Of a DNA stretch of 64,000 nucleotides, positions 10,043 through 19,937 are shown piece by piece; position 1 is the first letter of the stretch; each line of letters begins with the position of its first letter. The notes under the pieces are model-generated. The model made no database searches. It worked only from the letters and a program-made list of their open reading frames with translations, and had not been told where the DNA came from. The stretch comes from Agrococcus sp. Marseille-P2731 (lineage in GTDB: Bacteria > Actinomycetota > Actinomycetes > Actinomycetales > Microbacteriaceae), in NCBI RefSeq assembly GCF_900117395.1, contig NZ_FPEG01000001.1, positions 394,192-458,191 of the forward strand. Reading direction: 5' to 3'. The position numbers and the translations under genes are program-made.

Positions 10043-11171
10043 TCGCCGGCAGCAGGGCAGCGGCGCCCAGCGCGCTCGCGACGGCGAACGCACCCGCGGG
10101 CGAGAGCGGCTCCATGAGCGCGCCGATCATCGCGGCGCCGAGCGACTGGCCGACCGCGAGCGCGATGAAGAGCACGACCGTGCCCTGCGCAGCGCGCGGG
10201 GCGTCGATCCGCGCCGCCCACACGATGAGCACACCGCTCAGCGCCGTGTAGCCGGCACCGAACGCCGCGACACCCACGAGCGCCACCGCGCCGAGGAGCA
10301 CGCCCGGGTCTGCGCTGAAGCCGAGGCCGAGCCCGAGCGCGAGGGTCGCGCCGACCATCGTGAGGGTGGTGGCGACCCACGCGACTCGCAGGCTCCACGC
10401 CTGCACGACGCGGGCCGCCCACGCCCCCGCGGCACCGAAGGCACCGAGGATGGCCCAGGCCAGGACGGCTGAGCCGGGGCCGAGCGGCGCGGTGTCGGTG
10501 AGCAGGGTGCTGCCGAAGGTCCAGATCGCCGCGCTCGACGCCCCGGCGAGCAGCGCGGCGGCGATCGGAGCGGCCAGGGCGCGCACGAGGCCCGCACCAC
10601 CGCGTCGCGACCCGGGCGTCGGTCGCCCGACGGACGCGGCGCGGCGGCCGGTGAGCAGCACCGCGACGGTCGCGCCTGCCGAGAGGAGCGCGATGCCTGC
10701 CCAGGCGGCGCGCCAGTGGTCGCCGGCCGCGACGAGCAGCAGTGCGGCGGCGAGGATGCCGACCCCGGTGCCCGCGTTGACGGTCGTCTGCGCGCGCTCC
10801 TCGCGCGCCGCGGGGACCGCGCGCTGCACGAGCGCGACGAGCGCAGGGCTCGCGAAGCCCGCGCCGGCGCCGGCGACGATGACGCTCACCGCCAGGGCGA
10901 CCGGGCTCTGCGCGAGCGCGATGCCGACGGAACCCGCAGCGGCGGTGGCTCCAGCGGCCACGATGGTCCAGCGGGGCTGCGGCGCGAGGCGCGCGGCGAG
11001 CGCGGCGGCGAAGCAGTAGGAGAGGAAGCTGCCGGACTGCACGACGCCCGCGACAGCAGGGGAGAGGGCGAAGGCGGCGCCCAGCTGCGGCAGGAAGAGG
11101 CCGTAGCCGAAGCGCGCGAGCCCGTAGGTGGCCGCGATGAGCGCCATGCCGCTCAGGATGAGCCCGCGCAT
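9960..11171 (-). CDS. MFS transporter (probable exporter) under TetR control
   Basis: A 403-aa major-facilitator protein with twelve predicted helices, opening with a YGLARFGYGLFLP helix typical of YbfB-like or drug-efflux MFS members. The C-terminal 30 residues are a Pro/Gly/Arg tail encoded opposite the DMT gene. It is transcribed divergently from the TetR gene, and its promoter can be read: -35 TTGCAC (RC of 11233-11238), 17-nt spacer, -10 TCTACT (RC of 11210-11215). Both elements sit inside the palindromic operator, so TetR should repress it. A GGAGAG Shine-Dalgarno precedes the ATG. Confidence 0.9.
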   Translation of the reverse strand: MRGLILSGMALIAATYGLARFGYGLFLPQLGAAFALSPAVAGVVQSGSFLSYCFAAALAARLAPQPRWTIVAAGATAAAGSVGIALAQSPVALAVSVIVAGAGAGFASPALVALVQRAVPAAREERAQTTVNAGTGVGILAAALLLVAAGDHWRAAWAGIALLSAGATVAVLLTGRRAASVGRPTPGSRRGGAGLVRALAAPIAAALLAGASSAAIWTFGSTLLTDTAPLGPGSAVLAWAILGAFGAAGAWAARVVQAWSLRVAWVATTLTMVGATLALGLGLGFSADPGVLLGAVALVGVAAFGAGYTALSGVLIVWAARIDAPRAAQGTVVLFIALAVGQSLGAAMIGALMEPLSPAGAFAVASALGAAALLPAIRPGGGVGSPTPLPPGSSGRRRAATTS

Positions 11172-11194
11172 CCGAGCCCCTCTCCTTCGATGAC

Positions 11195-11246
11195 TGCAAC
11201 GTGCGTTTCAGTAGACCAGAACGCACGTTGCAGTGCAACGCTCGTT
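11195..11246. promoter_or_regulatory. TetR operator region with overlapping dyads
   Basis: Dyad one is a perfect 13-bp inverted repeat (TGCAACGTGCGTT at 11195-11207 with its complement at 11220-11232, spacer 12). Dyad two is centred at 11233 (CGTTGCA-G-TGCAACG core, extending with two mismatches to 11220-11246). The two share the middle arm, giving three TGCAACG half-sites. They cover the -35 and -10 of the MFS promoter and abut the -10 (TACAGT, 11246-11251) of the TetR gene. Confidence 0.8.
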
Positions 11247-11257
11247 ACAGTGGCAGC

Positions 11258-11896
11258 GTGAACGTCGATCGACCAGCCGCCCGCGAGCGACTGCTGCTCG
11301 CCGCCGACCGCCTGCTCTTCGACCGCGGCATCCGTGCGACGCCCGTCGACGAGGTGCTGCGCGAGGCCGAGGTCGCAGCCGCGACGCTCTATGCCCACTT
11401 CGGCACCAAGGACGGCCTGGTCGCGGCCGCGCTCCAGGCGCGCCTGCGCGATTGGCGCGAGGTCTGGGATCGCCGGGTGCTGGCGGCTGACGACGACACC
11501 GGTCGACTGCTCGCGATCTTCGACGCGCTCGCCGACTACCGAGGCGGGGATCGCCGCGTCGCGGGCACCGAGTCGCCCCGCTCCGAGCAGCAGCGCTCCG
11601 AGCAGCCCTCAGCGCACCAGCCGGCGCGCTGGTGCGCGTTCCTCGCGGCGAGCGCTGAGCTGCGCGACGCATCGGAACCCATCGCCGCGGCGCTCGCAGA
11701 GGACACGGCGCTGCTCGGCGAGCGGCTCCTGCAGCTCGCCCGCCCGCTCGCGAGCGACCCGCAGCATCTGGCAGACGCCGTCCAGCTGGCCTACTCGGGC
11801 ACCCTCGCGGCGTTCCTGCGCGGCACGCCGGCGGATCCGATCGCCGTCGGCCGACGGCTCGCGCGAGCGGCCATCGCTGCGCAGGCCGAGAGCTGA
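11258..11896 (+). CDS. TetR/AcrR-family transcriptional regulator
   Basis: A 212-aa repressor. The N-terminal helix-turn-helix (about residues 8-55: ERLLLAADRLL, TPVDEVLREAEV, TLYAHFGTKDGL) is classic TetR. The C-terminal ligand domain has a variable Gln/Ser/Glu-rich loop around residue 110. The frame is open to 11201, but GTG 11258 is preferred because TACAGT (11246-11251) lies 6 nt upstream and an upstream start would place the operator inside the coding region. Probably autoregulated, and controls the divergent MFS exporter. The inducer is unknown. Confidence 0.92.
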   Translation: MNVDRPAARERLLLAADRLLFDRGIRATPVDEVLREAEVAAATLYAHFGTKDGLVAAALQARLRDWREVWDRRVLAADDDTGRLLAIFDALADYRGGDRRVAGTESPRSEQQRSEQPSAHQPARWCAFLAASAELRDASEPIAAALAEDTALLGERLLQLARPLASDPQHLADAVQLAYSGTLAAFLRGTPADPIAVGRRLARAAIAAQAES

Positions 11897-11909
11897 CCCT
11901 CTGGGTCGC

Positions 11910-12311
11910 TCAGCTCTCGGGGGTGAAGTTCAGCGCGAGGGAGTTCATGCAGTAGCGGTCGCCCGTCGGCGTCTGCGGTGCATCGTCGAAGATGTGGCCC
12001 AGGTGGCTGCCGCACTTCGCGCACCGCACCTCGGTGCGCACCATGCCGAGCGTGCGATCCTCGATCAGCTCGACCGCGTCTTCGCGCACGGTCTCGTAGA
12101 AGCTCGGCCAGCCGCAGCCGGCGTCGAACTTCGTCTCGTCGCGGAACAGCTCGTTCCCGCACGCGCCGCAGGTGTAGACGCCCTGGCGCTGCTCGTCGAG
12201 CAGCGCGCCCGTCCACGGTCGCTCCGTGCCCGCTTCGCGCAGCACCTTGAAGGCTTCGGGCGAGAGGGACTCGCGCCACTCGGAGTCGGACCGTTCGATG
12301 CGCTCGTTCAT
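11910..12311 (-). CDS. msrB: peptide methionine (R)-S-oxide reductase MsrB
   Basis: Reduces the R-epimer of methionine sulfoxide in proteins. 133 aa, complete. Structural zinc cysteines Cys48/Cys51 and Cys97/Cys100, a GCGWPSF segment with Cys66 as candidate resolving residue, and catalytic Cys121 in [11 protein letters not shown] are all present. The start is the ATG with TACCCT (RC of 12318-12323) 6 nt upstream. It lies tail-to-tail with the TetR gene, with 13 bp between the stops. Confidence 0.96.
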   Translation of the reverse strand: MNERIERSDSEWRESLSPEAFKVLREAGTERPWTGALLDEQRQGVYTCGACGNELFRDETKFDAGCGWPSFYETVREDAVELIEDRTLGMVRTEVRCAKCGSHLGHIFDDAPQTPTGDRYCMNSLALNFTPES

Positions 12312-12397
12312 GACTCCAGGGTACGACCGCTGGCGCGCCTGTTCGCTCCAGGCGTTTCGCGACAGGCGCCGCCGCGCGCAGTCGTAGGATCGACAGC

Positions 12398-12859
12398 ATG
12401 TCCACTCAGCCGCGGCCTCGCAGGCAGGGCTCCGCCGACGAGGCGGCTGCCCTCGCGTTCGCGACCGCCGAGTCGCGCACCGAGGGGCAGGATGCTGCCG
12501 CTCCGCGCACGAGTGTGCATCAGGCCACCGACATCGCGCCCGTGGCAGCGCTTCCCGGGCGGTCCGACGAGACGAGGGATGCGTCGGCACCCGATGCGCC
12601 CGGCCACGACGCGCGCGCGCATTCCGCCCCGGCACCGCAGGCCGCCGACGATCGTGCGCAGCGCATCCGCCGCGTGCTCGACTTCGAGGCGGACTGGGTC
12701 AAGCACGGCGGCGCGAAGGCTCGCGCGATCCGCGCCGAGTTCGGCTGGTCGACCACCCGCTACTACCAGGTGCTCGACGGCCTGCTCGAGACGCAGGATG
12801 CGGTGCGCCACGACCCCATGCTCGTGCGCCGGCTGCTGCGCCTGCGCGAGGGTCGATGA
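12398..12859 (+). CDS. DUF3263 protein
   Basis: A 153-aa actinobacterial protein. The first 80 residues are Ala/Pro/Asp-rich and probably disordered. The conserved DUF3263 block (about 88-152) contains [31 protein letters not shown] and LVRRLLRLR, which looks like a small helical DNA- or protein-binding domain; function unknown. TAGGAT (12385-12390) is 7 nt before the ATG. It overlaps the next gene by 4 nt (ATGA), the usual DUF3263-LytR_C pair. Confidence 0.88.
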   Translation: MSTQPRPRRQGSADEAAALAFATAESRTEGQDAAAPRTSVHQATDIAPVAALPGRSDETRDASAPDAPGHDARAHSAPAPQAADDRAQRIRRVLDFEADWVKHGGAKARAIRAEFGWSTTRYYQVLDGLLETQDAVRHDPMLVRRLLRLREGR

Positions 12860-13413
12860 GGCGCTCGCACCGCGTCGGGGCGCATCGCTCGACCGCGCGC
12901 GGAGGCTGGCCGCGCTGGGGCATCCTGCTGGCGGCGCTCGCCGCGGCCATCGTGCTCACCGCCGTCGGCCTCTTCGCGCTCGACACGCTCCGGCCTCGCG
13001 AGGTCGTCCCGGCTGAGACCGCCGCGGCAGAGACCGTGACCGACCCGGCCGCGATCGACCCCGCGCTGGACGCATCCATCACCGTGCTCGACGCCTCGCC
13101 CGAGCCGAGCCTCGCAGCGGGCATCGGGCAGGCGCTCTCGGACGCCGGGTGGGATGTCGTCGCGACCGCCACGAGCTCGGAGCAGGGCGAGCGCACCGTC
13201 GTGTGGTTCGACAGCGAGGAGCTCGCGCCCGTCGCGCGCGGCCTCGCTGCGCAGCTGGGCGTCGGTGAGGTACAGCTCTCCGAGGGTCGGCTCTCCGGCA
13301 CGCCCATCACGATCGTGGTGGCGGCGGATGCGGTGGGCGTCGCCCCGAGTGTCGAGCCGCGCGACGACGGCGAGCTCGAGCACGCGCCGACGAGCGAGAC
13401 TCCCGCTCCGTAG
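12856..13413 (+). CDS. LytR C-terminal-domain protein, single-pass membrane
   Basis: A 185-aa protein with a basic N-terminus, one transmembrane helix (about residues 23-44) and an extracytoplasmic LytR_C domain (about 74-165: ITVLDASPEPSLAAGI, LSDAGWDV, VQLSEGRLSG). It lacks the LytR-CpsA-Psr catalytic domain, so it is not itself a wall-polymer ligase. A role in envelope assembly is inference. It is translationally coupled to the DUF3263 gene. Confidence 0.85.
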   Translation: MRRSHRVGAHRSTARGGWPRWGILLAALAAAIVLTAVGLFALDTLRPREVVPAETAAAETVTDPAAIDPALDASITVLDASPEPSLAAGIGQALSDAGWDVVATATSSEQGERTVVWFDSEELAPVARGLAAQLGVGEVQLSEGRLSGTPITIVVAADAVGVAPSVEPRDDGELEHAPTSETPAP

Positions 13414-15141
<1,728 letters not shown>

Positions 15142-15148
15142 TGCCGTA

Positions 15149-15179
15149 GCGCTCAGGTCCGCACCGCGGACCTGAGCGC
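15149..15179 (+). terminator. groEL terminator hairpin
   Basis: A perfect 14-bp stem (15149-15162 with 15166-15179) and ACC loop begin 8 nt after the groEL stop. GC-rich with no U-tract. Confidence 0.8.
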
Positions 15180-15190
15180 GGAGGCATCAG

Positions 15191-15390
15191 GGTCGAGGAG
15201 CGCGCGGCGCAGCCGCTCGCGTCACGAGACCCAGAGCTCCATCGCGCGAAGGGCCCCAGCAGCGATGCTGGGGCCCTTCGTCGTTCCCGCGTCTCGTGAC
15301 GCGTGCGAGCCTGCGGCTCGCGCGCTCCTCGACCGACGGGAGCCCGAGCCTGCGGCTCGCGCGCTCCTCGACCGGCCGGGTGTCGCGAGA
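15191..15390. repeat. nested intergenic repeat island after groEL
   Basis: This covers most of the 336-bp gene-free gap 15142-15477. It contains: (i) a GGTCGAGGAGCGCGCGG segment at 15191 and GCGTCACGAGAC at 15219-15230, which reappear inverted at 15291-15335; (ii) a second perfect hairpin (stem 15247-15261 with 15266-15280); and (iii) a 30-bp perfect direct repeat at 15306-15335 and 15345-15374. The element GCGCTCCTCGACC is shared with the cydDC linker arrays. No gene is seen here. Confidence 0.7.
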
Positions 15391-15477
15391 CGAGGACGGA
15401 TGCGCCGCACAGTCCCGAGCGGAGGACGGATCGGCGCATCCACGGGCCCGCGTCCTCCGTTCGCGACGGCGCCCGCG

Positions 15478-15768
15478 CTACGCGGCGAACATCCGCAGGT
15501 TGCCCTGCTCGACCTCGTCGTACTGGCGGCCAGCGTGCGCGAGCGCCTCGTTGATGCTCGCGAGCGACTCCTCGACGCGCACCTGCGTGGCCCGCCACTC
15601 CTGCACGACCCCCTGGAACGCGACGGAGGCCTGCCCGCTCCACGAGTCCTGCAGCGCCTGCAGGTGGCTGTGCATGGCCGAGACCTCGGCCTGCACCCTG
15701 CTGGCGGTGCCCCGCACCGCGATGTGCGCTTTGTGGATGGCGTCGGCGTCGACGACGTACCTGGTCAT
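15478..15768 (-). CDS. WXG100 (ESAT-6-like) protein
   Basis: A 96-aa helical hairpin protein with the central W-x-G turn (SWSGQAS) and a C-terminal YDEVE that fits the YxxxD/E type VII secretion signal. Length and layout match the WXG100 family, exported as dimers by EccC-type machinery. No ESX partner or secretion gene is in the window, so this is an orphan locus. A GAGGGG Shine-Dalgarno precedes the ATG. Confidence 0.88.
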   Translation of the reverse strand: MTRYVVDADAIHKAHIAVRGTASRVQAEVSAMHSHLQALQDSWSGQASVAFQGVVQEWRATQVRVEESLASINEALAHAGRQYDEVEQGNLRMFAA

Positions 15769-15895
15769 GATCCCCTCACTCCCGCGCGGAGCATCCGCGC
15801 TCGTGGGGGGAAGGTAGGGGAGCCGGAGGCATCGGGGTCACCGCGAGGCGCCCCCTGTGGAGGGCGCCGCACGGCCCACCACGCAAGCTCGCGAC

Positions 15896-17491
15896 CTACC
15901 CCCGCGTGCGGCCGCCCGTGGTGGTCGCCGTGGAGTCGGCGCGCAGGCGCTGGCTGAGCGCCATCACCGACGCCTCGCCCGCGAGCGGCAGGGCGATGCG
16001 GAAGGTCGCGCCGCCGCCGGGGGTGTCGACGACGTCGAGCCGACCGGAGTGCGCGCGGACGATGCCGCGCACGATCGCGAGCCCGAGACCCGAGCCGCCG
16101 GTGTCGCGGGTGCGCGACGAGTCGGCGCGGAAGAAGCGCTGGAAGACGCGCTCGCGCAGCTCGGCGGGGATGCCGTCGCCGTGGTCGATCACGAGCATGA
16201 CCGCCTCGCGGCGCCGCGCCGAGACGCCGAGGCCCAGCTCGATCGGCGTGCCGTCCGGTGTGTAGCGGGTGGCGTTGCCGATGAGGTTCGACAGCAGCTG
16301 CCGCAAGGTGTGCTCATCGCCCTCCACGATCGCCGGCGGCAGCAGCGGCGGCGGCGTGAAGACGCCAGAGGGCTCCGTGGCGTCGTCGTCGACGCCCTCG
16401 ACCGCGCCCACCGCATCCGCATCGATCGCGATGACGGTGATGCGGCGATCAGGGGTGCCGACGCGGGTGTCGTTCGCGGCGTCGTTGAGCAATGGCCCGA
16501 GGTCGAGCGGCTGCAGGTCGAGCGGGCGACGCTCGTCGAGGCGAGCGAGCTGCAGGAGGTCCTCGACCAGGCGCGCCATGCGCTTCGCCTCGCCCTCGAT
16601 GCGCTCCATCGCGCCCTTGACGTCGTCGGGGGCTGTGATCGCACCCATGCGGTAGAGCTCCGCATAGCCGCGGACCGCCACGAGCGGGGTGCGCAGCTCA
16701 TGACTTGCGTCGCCCACGAACTGCCGCATCTGCGCGACCGAGGCGTCGCGCTGCTCGAGCGCGGCCTCGATGCGGTCGAGCATGGTGTTGAGCGAGAGCT
16801 GCAGCGAACCGACCTCGGTGCGCGGGTGCTCGCCGGTGAGGCGGGTGTCGAAGCTGCCCTCCGCGAAGCGCTGCGCCTCGGCCGCCGTCTGGCGCAGGCC
16901 GCGCAGGGTCGACACGGCGAGGATGCGCGTCATGGCCGCGCCGAGCACCACCGCGAGCAGCGAGAAGCCCGCGAAGACGAGCGTGAAGGTGGCGGAGCTC
17001 GCCTCGCTCGCCGTGAGGTCGGAGGCGACGATCGAGACCAGCAGCTCGCCCGTGCCCTCCACGGTGCTCGGCGAGACGAGCGTGCGCCAGCGCGTCTGCC
17101 CGTCGACCGACTCGAGGGTGAACGCGCCGTCCTCCTGCGCGATCGTGCCGAGCGAGATCCCGCTCAGGTCGGGGTTGCCCGGCCCCGGCAGCTTGTTGTC
17201 GCAGAGCACGAGGCCCGACGCATCCGCCAGCCCCAGGTAGTACGTGTTCGGCATGCGCTGCGCCAGGTCGCACTGCTCAGGAGAATCCGATCGCGTCACC
17301 TGCTCGCTCGTGAACGCGCGCATGGCCTGGTCGAGCTGGCGGTCGACGTCGGTGACCTGCGCGTCGCGGATGATCGACAGCGTGCCGATGCCCGCCAGCG
17401 CCAGCCCGAACGTCATCACGATGACGATGAGTGCGGTGATGCGCCCGGCCAGCGACATGCGGCCGAGCAGACGGGTGAGCCCCCTGCGCAC
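15896..17491 (-). CDS. sensor histidine kinase, MprB-like
   Basis: A 531-aa membrane sensor: transmembrane helices at about 19-41 and 169-191 enclose a 125-aa extracytoplasmic domain, followed by HAMP (192-250), the H-box FVGDASHELRTPL with phospho-acceptor His264, N-box NLIGNATRYT, and G-boxes DHGDGI and GGSGLGLAI. A Pro/Asp-rich insertion lies between the dimerisation and ATPase domains. The GTG start directly follows the response-regulator stop with no gap. Similarity in layout to MprB/TcrY-type stress sensors is inferred; the stimulus is unknown. Confidence 0.93.
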   Translation of the reverse strand: MRRGLTRLLGRMSLAGRITALIVIVMTFGLALAGIGTLSIIRDAQVTDVDRQLDQAMRAFTSEQVTRSDSPEQCDLAQRMPNTYYLGLADASGLVLCDNKLPGPGNPDLSGISLGTIAQEDGAFTLESVDGQTRWRTLVSPSTVEGTGELLVSIVASDLTASEASSATFTLVFAGFSLLAVVLGAAMTRILAVSTLRGLRQTAAEAQRFAEGSFDTRLTGEHPRTEVGSLQLSLNTMLDRIEAALEQRDASVAQMRQFVGDASHELRTPLVAVRGYAELYRMGAITAPDDVKGAMERIEGEAKRMARLVEDLLQLARLDERRPLDLQPLDLGPLLNDAANDTRVGTPDRRITVIAIDADAVGAVEGVDDDATEPSGVFTPPPLLPPAIVEGDEHTLRQLLSNLIGNATRYTPDGTPIELGLGVSARRREAVMLVIDHGDGIPAELRERVFQRFFRADSSRTRDTGGSGLGLAIVRGIVRAHSGRLDVVDTPGGGATFRIALPLAGEASVMALSQRLRADSTATTTGGRTRG

Positions 17492-18187
17492 CTACGACTT
17501 CGGCGTCTTCAGCATGTAGCCGAATCCGCGCTTGGTGACGATCATGGGCTCGCTCACGCGGTCGTCGATCTTGCGACGCAGGTACGAGATGTAGGACTCG
17601 ACGATGCCGACGTCGCCGTTGAAGTCGTACTCCCAGACGTGGTCGAGGATCTGCGCCTTCGACAGCACGCGGTTCGCGTTCAGCATCAGGTAGCGCAGCA
17701 GCTTGAACTCGGTGGGGGAGAGCTCGATGTCCTCGCCACCGACCGAGACCTCGTGCGTGTCCTGGTTCATGGCGAGGTCGCCGACGTGGATGGTCGCGTC
17801 ATCGGTCTCGGCCATGGTGCGCCGCAGGATCGCCTTGATGCGGGCGATGATCTCGTCGAGGGAGAAGGGCTTCGTCACGTAGTCGTCGCCGCCCACCGTG
17901 AGACCGGTGATCTTGTCCTCGGTGTCGTCCTTCGCGGTGAGGAAGAGGATGGGCGAGGTGAAGCCGGATGCGCGGAGCCGCTTGGTCACGCCGAAGCCGC
18001 TGATGTCGGGGAGCATGACGTCGAGCAGGATGAGGTCGGGCTCGTCCTCGAGGACGGCGGAGATCGCGGCGGCGCCCGCGCCCACGGCGCGCACGTCGAA
18101 GCCCGCGAAGCGGAGGCTCGTGGTCAGCAGGTCACGGATGTGCGGCTCGTCGTCGACGACGAGGACCTTGGCGTTCGGCTCAGTCAT
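17492..18187 (-). CDS. OmpR-family response regulator, MprA-like
   Basis: A 231-aa regulator with a receiver domain (acidic pocket VDDE, phospho-acceptor Asp56 in LILLDVMLP, Lys in VTKPFS) and a winged-helix DNA-binding domain (ELSPTEFKLLRYL, ESYISYLRRKID, VTKRGFGYML). It is the first gene of the two-component operon. A possible -10 GAGACT lies 6 nt before the ATG, and 11-bp-spaced CTCAG repeats sit just upstream, suggesting autoregulation. Confidence 0.95.
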   Translation of the reverse strand: MTEPNAKVLVVDDEPHIRDLLTTSLRFAGFDVRAVGAGAAAISAVLEDEPDLILLDVMLPDISGFGVTKRLRASGFTSPILFLTAKDDTEDKITGLTVGGDDYVTKPFSLDEIIARIKAILRRTMAETDDATIHVGDLAMNQDTHEVSVGGEDIELSPTEFKLLRYLMLNANRVLSKAQILDHVWEYDFNGDVGIVESYISYLRRKIDDRVSEPMIVTKRGFGYMLKTPKS

Positions 18188-18188
18188 G

Positions 18189-18225
18189 CGATCAGTCTCT
18201 GATCGTGCGCTGAGAGGTTCCTGAG
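18189..18225 (-). promoter_or_regulatory. putative autoregulatory site of the two-component operon
   Basis: Two CTCAG direct repeats (CTGAG on + at 18210-18214 and 18221-18225) are 11 bp apart, the spacing expected for an OmpR-type dimer. A perfect dyad CGATCAG-TCT-CTGATCG (18189-18205) lies between them and the start codon. CTCAG-type repeats recall descriptions of the mycobacterial MprA box; this is recollection, not a search. Confidence 0.5.
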
Positions 18226-18229
18226 CGTC

Positions 18230-19882
18230 TCATGCAGACGCGTGCTCGGTCGTCCCGATCTCGTGCTCGTCGAGGATCGTGTAGGCGTAGCCCTGCTCGG
18301 CGAGGAAGCGCTGGCGGCCGAGCGCGAACTCCTGATCCACGGTGTCGCGCGCCACGATCGTGTAGAAGCTGGCCGTGCGGCCACCCTTCGGGCGGAGCAG
18401 GCGACCCAGCCGCTGCGCCTCCTCCTGCCGCGAGCCGAACGAGCCGGATACCTGGACGGCGAGGGACGCATCCGGCAGGTCGACGGAGAAGTTCGCCACC
18501 TTCGAGACGACGAGCACCCGCTCGCGACCCTCGCGGAACGCCTGGAACAGCACCTCTCGCTCGGACACCGGCGTCTCGCCGGTGATGAGCGGTGCGTCGA
18601 GCGCGGCTGAGAGGTCGTCGAGCTGGTCGAGGTACTGCCCGATGACGAGGGTCGGCTCGTCGGGGTGCTGCGCGAGCACGCGCTTGACGGTGTCGATCTT
18701 GCGCGGGCTCGAGGCGGCGATGCGGTAGCGATCGCGGTCGCCGGAGGCGGCGTACTCGAGCCGCTCGTCCTCGTCGAGCTCGATGCGCACCTCGTAGCAC
18801 TCCGCGGGCGCGATGAAGCCCTGCTGCTCGATCTCCTTCCACGGCGCGTCGAAGCGCTTCGGGCCGATGAGGCTGAAGACATCCGACTCGCGGCCGTCCT
18901 CGCGCACGAGCGTCGCGGTGAGGCCCAGGCGGCGACGCGCCTGCAGATCGGCGCTGAGCTTGAAGACCGGGGCGGGCAGCAGGTGGACCTCGTCGTAGAC
19001 GATGAGGCCCCAGTCGAGGGCATCGAGCACGCCCAGGTGCGCGTACTCGCCCCCGCGCTTGACCGTCAGGATCTGGTAGGTCGCGATGGTGACCGGCTTG
19101 ATCTCCTTCGACTGACCGGAGTACTCGCCGATCTCATCCTCCGTCAGGCTCGTGCGGGCGAGCAGCTCGGCCCGCCACTGCCGCGCCGAGACGGTGTTCG
19201 TCACGAGGATGAGCGTCGTGGTGTCGGTCGCGGCCATGGCGGCGGCACCGACGATGGTCTTGCCGGCGCCGCACGGGAGCACGACGACGCCCGAGCCGGC
19301 CTCGGCGAAGTGCGACACCGCATCCGACTGATAGGGACGCATGCTCCAGCCGTCCTCGACCAGGTCGATCTCGAGCGGGGTGCCGGGGGTGTAGCCGGCG
19401 AGGTCCTCTGCCGGCCAGCCGAGCTTGACGAGCTCTTGCTTCAGCTCGCCGCGCGCCCAGTCGATGACCCGGATGCCGCCCTCGACGGGGCCGCCGAGCA
19501 GCGGCTGGATCTTCTTCGCGCGCCGCACCTCCTCGAGCACGGGGCGGTCGTCGCTGCGCAGCACGAGGCCCTCGTCGTCGCGCTCGATGACGAGGCGGCC
19601 GTAGCGGCCGATGGTCTCGCGGATGTCGTGGGAGACGCCCGCGGGCACGGGGAACTTGGCGTGGGTGTCGAGGGTGCCGACGATCTCGTCGGCGGTGTGG
19701 CCGGCGGCGCGGGCATTCCAGAGGCCCAGGCGCGTGACGCGGTAGGTGTGGATGTGCTCGGGCGCGCGCTCGAGCTCGGCGAACACCTGGAGCGCCTGGC
19801 GGGCGGCCGCGGCGTCGGGGTGGGCGACCTCGAGCAGCACCGTCCGGTCGGACTGCACGATGAGCGGGCCTGGAGAAGTCAT
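18230..19882 (-). CDS. XPB/ERCC3-type DNA repair helicase
   Basis: A 550-aa superfamily 2 helicase of the bacterial XPB type. Motif I PCGAGKTIV, DEVH box, motif III LGLTATL and motif VI QEEAQRLGRLLRPK are all visible. The N-terminal third (about 1-190) is the damage-recognition-like domain of bacterial XPB. Likely a 3'-5' helicase in DNA repair. The ATG at 19882 is preceded by TAGGCT (RC of 19891-19896) 8 nt upstream; the longer open frame to 20011 is rejected. The downstream partner in function is the helicase-associated protein at 19938. Confidence 0.93.
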   Translation of the reverse strand: MTSPGPLIVQSDRTVLLEVAHPDAAAARQALQVFAELERAPEHIHTYRVTRLGLWNARAAGHTADEIVGTLDTHAKFPVPAGVSHDIRETIGRYGRLVIERDDEGLVLRSDDRPVLEEVRRAKKIQPLLGGPVEGGIRVIDWARGELKQELVKLGWPAEDLAGYTPGTPLEIDLVEDGWSMRPYQSDAVSHFAEAGSGVVVLPCGAGKTIVGAAAMAATDTTTLILVTNTVSARQWRAELLARTSLTEDEIGEYSGQSKEIKPVTIATYQILTVKRGGEYAHLGVLDALDWGLIVYDEVHLLPAPVFKLSADLQARRRLGLTATLVREDGRESDVFSLIGPKRFDAPWKEIEQQGFIAPAECYEVRIELDEDERLEYAASGDRDRYRIAASSPRKIDTVKRVLAQHPDEPTLVIGQYLDQLDDLSAALDAPLITGETPVSEREVLFQAFREGRERVLVVSKVANFSVDLPDASLAVQVSGSFGSRQEEAQRLGRLLRPKGGRTASFYTIVARDTVDQEFALGRQRFLAEQGYAYTILDEHEIGTTEHASA

Positions 19883-19937
19883 AGCGTTCCAGCCTAGTGG
19901 CCCGGGCTGGACTCGTGGGGGCGGCGGCCGACGGGCG

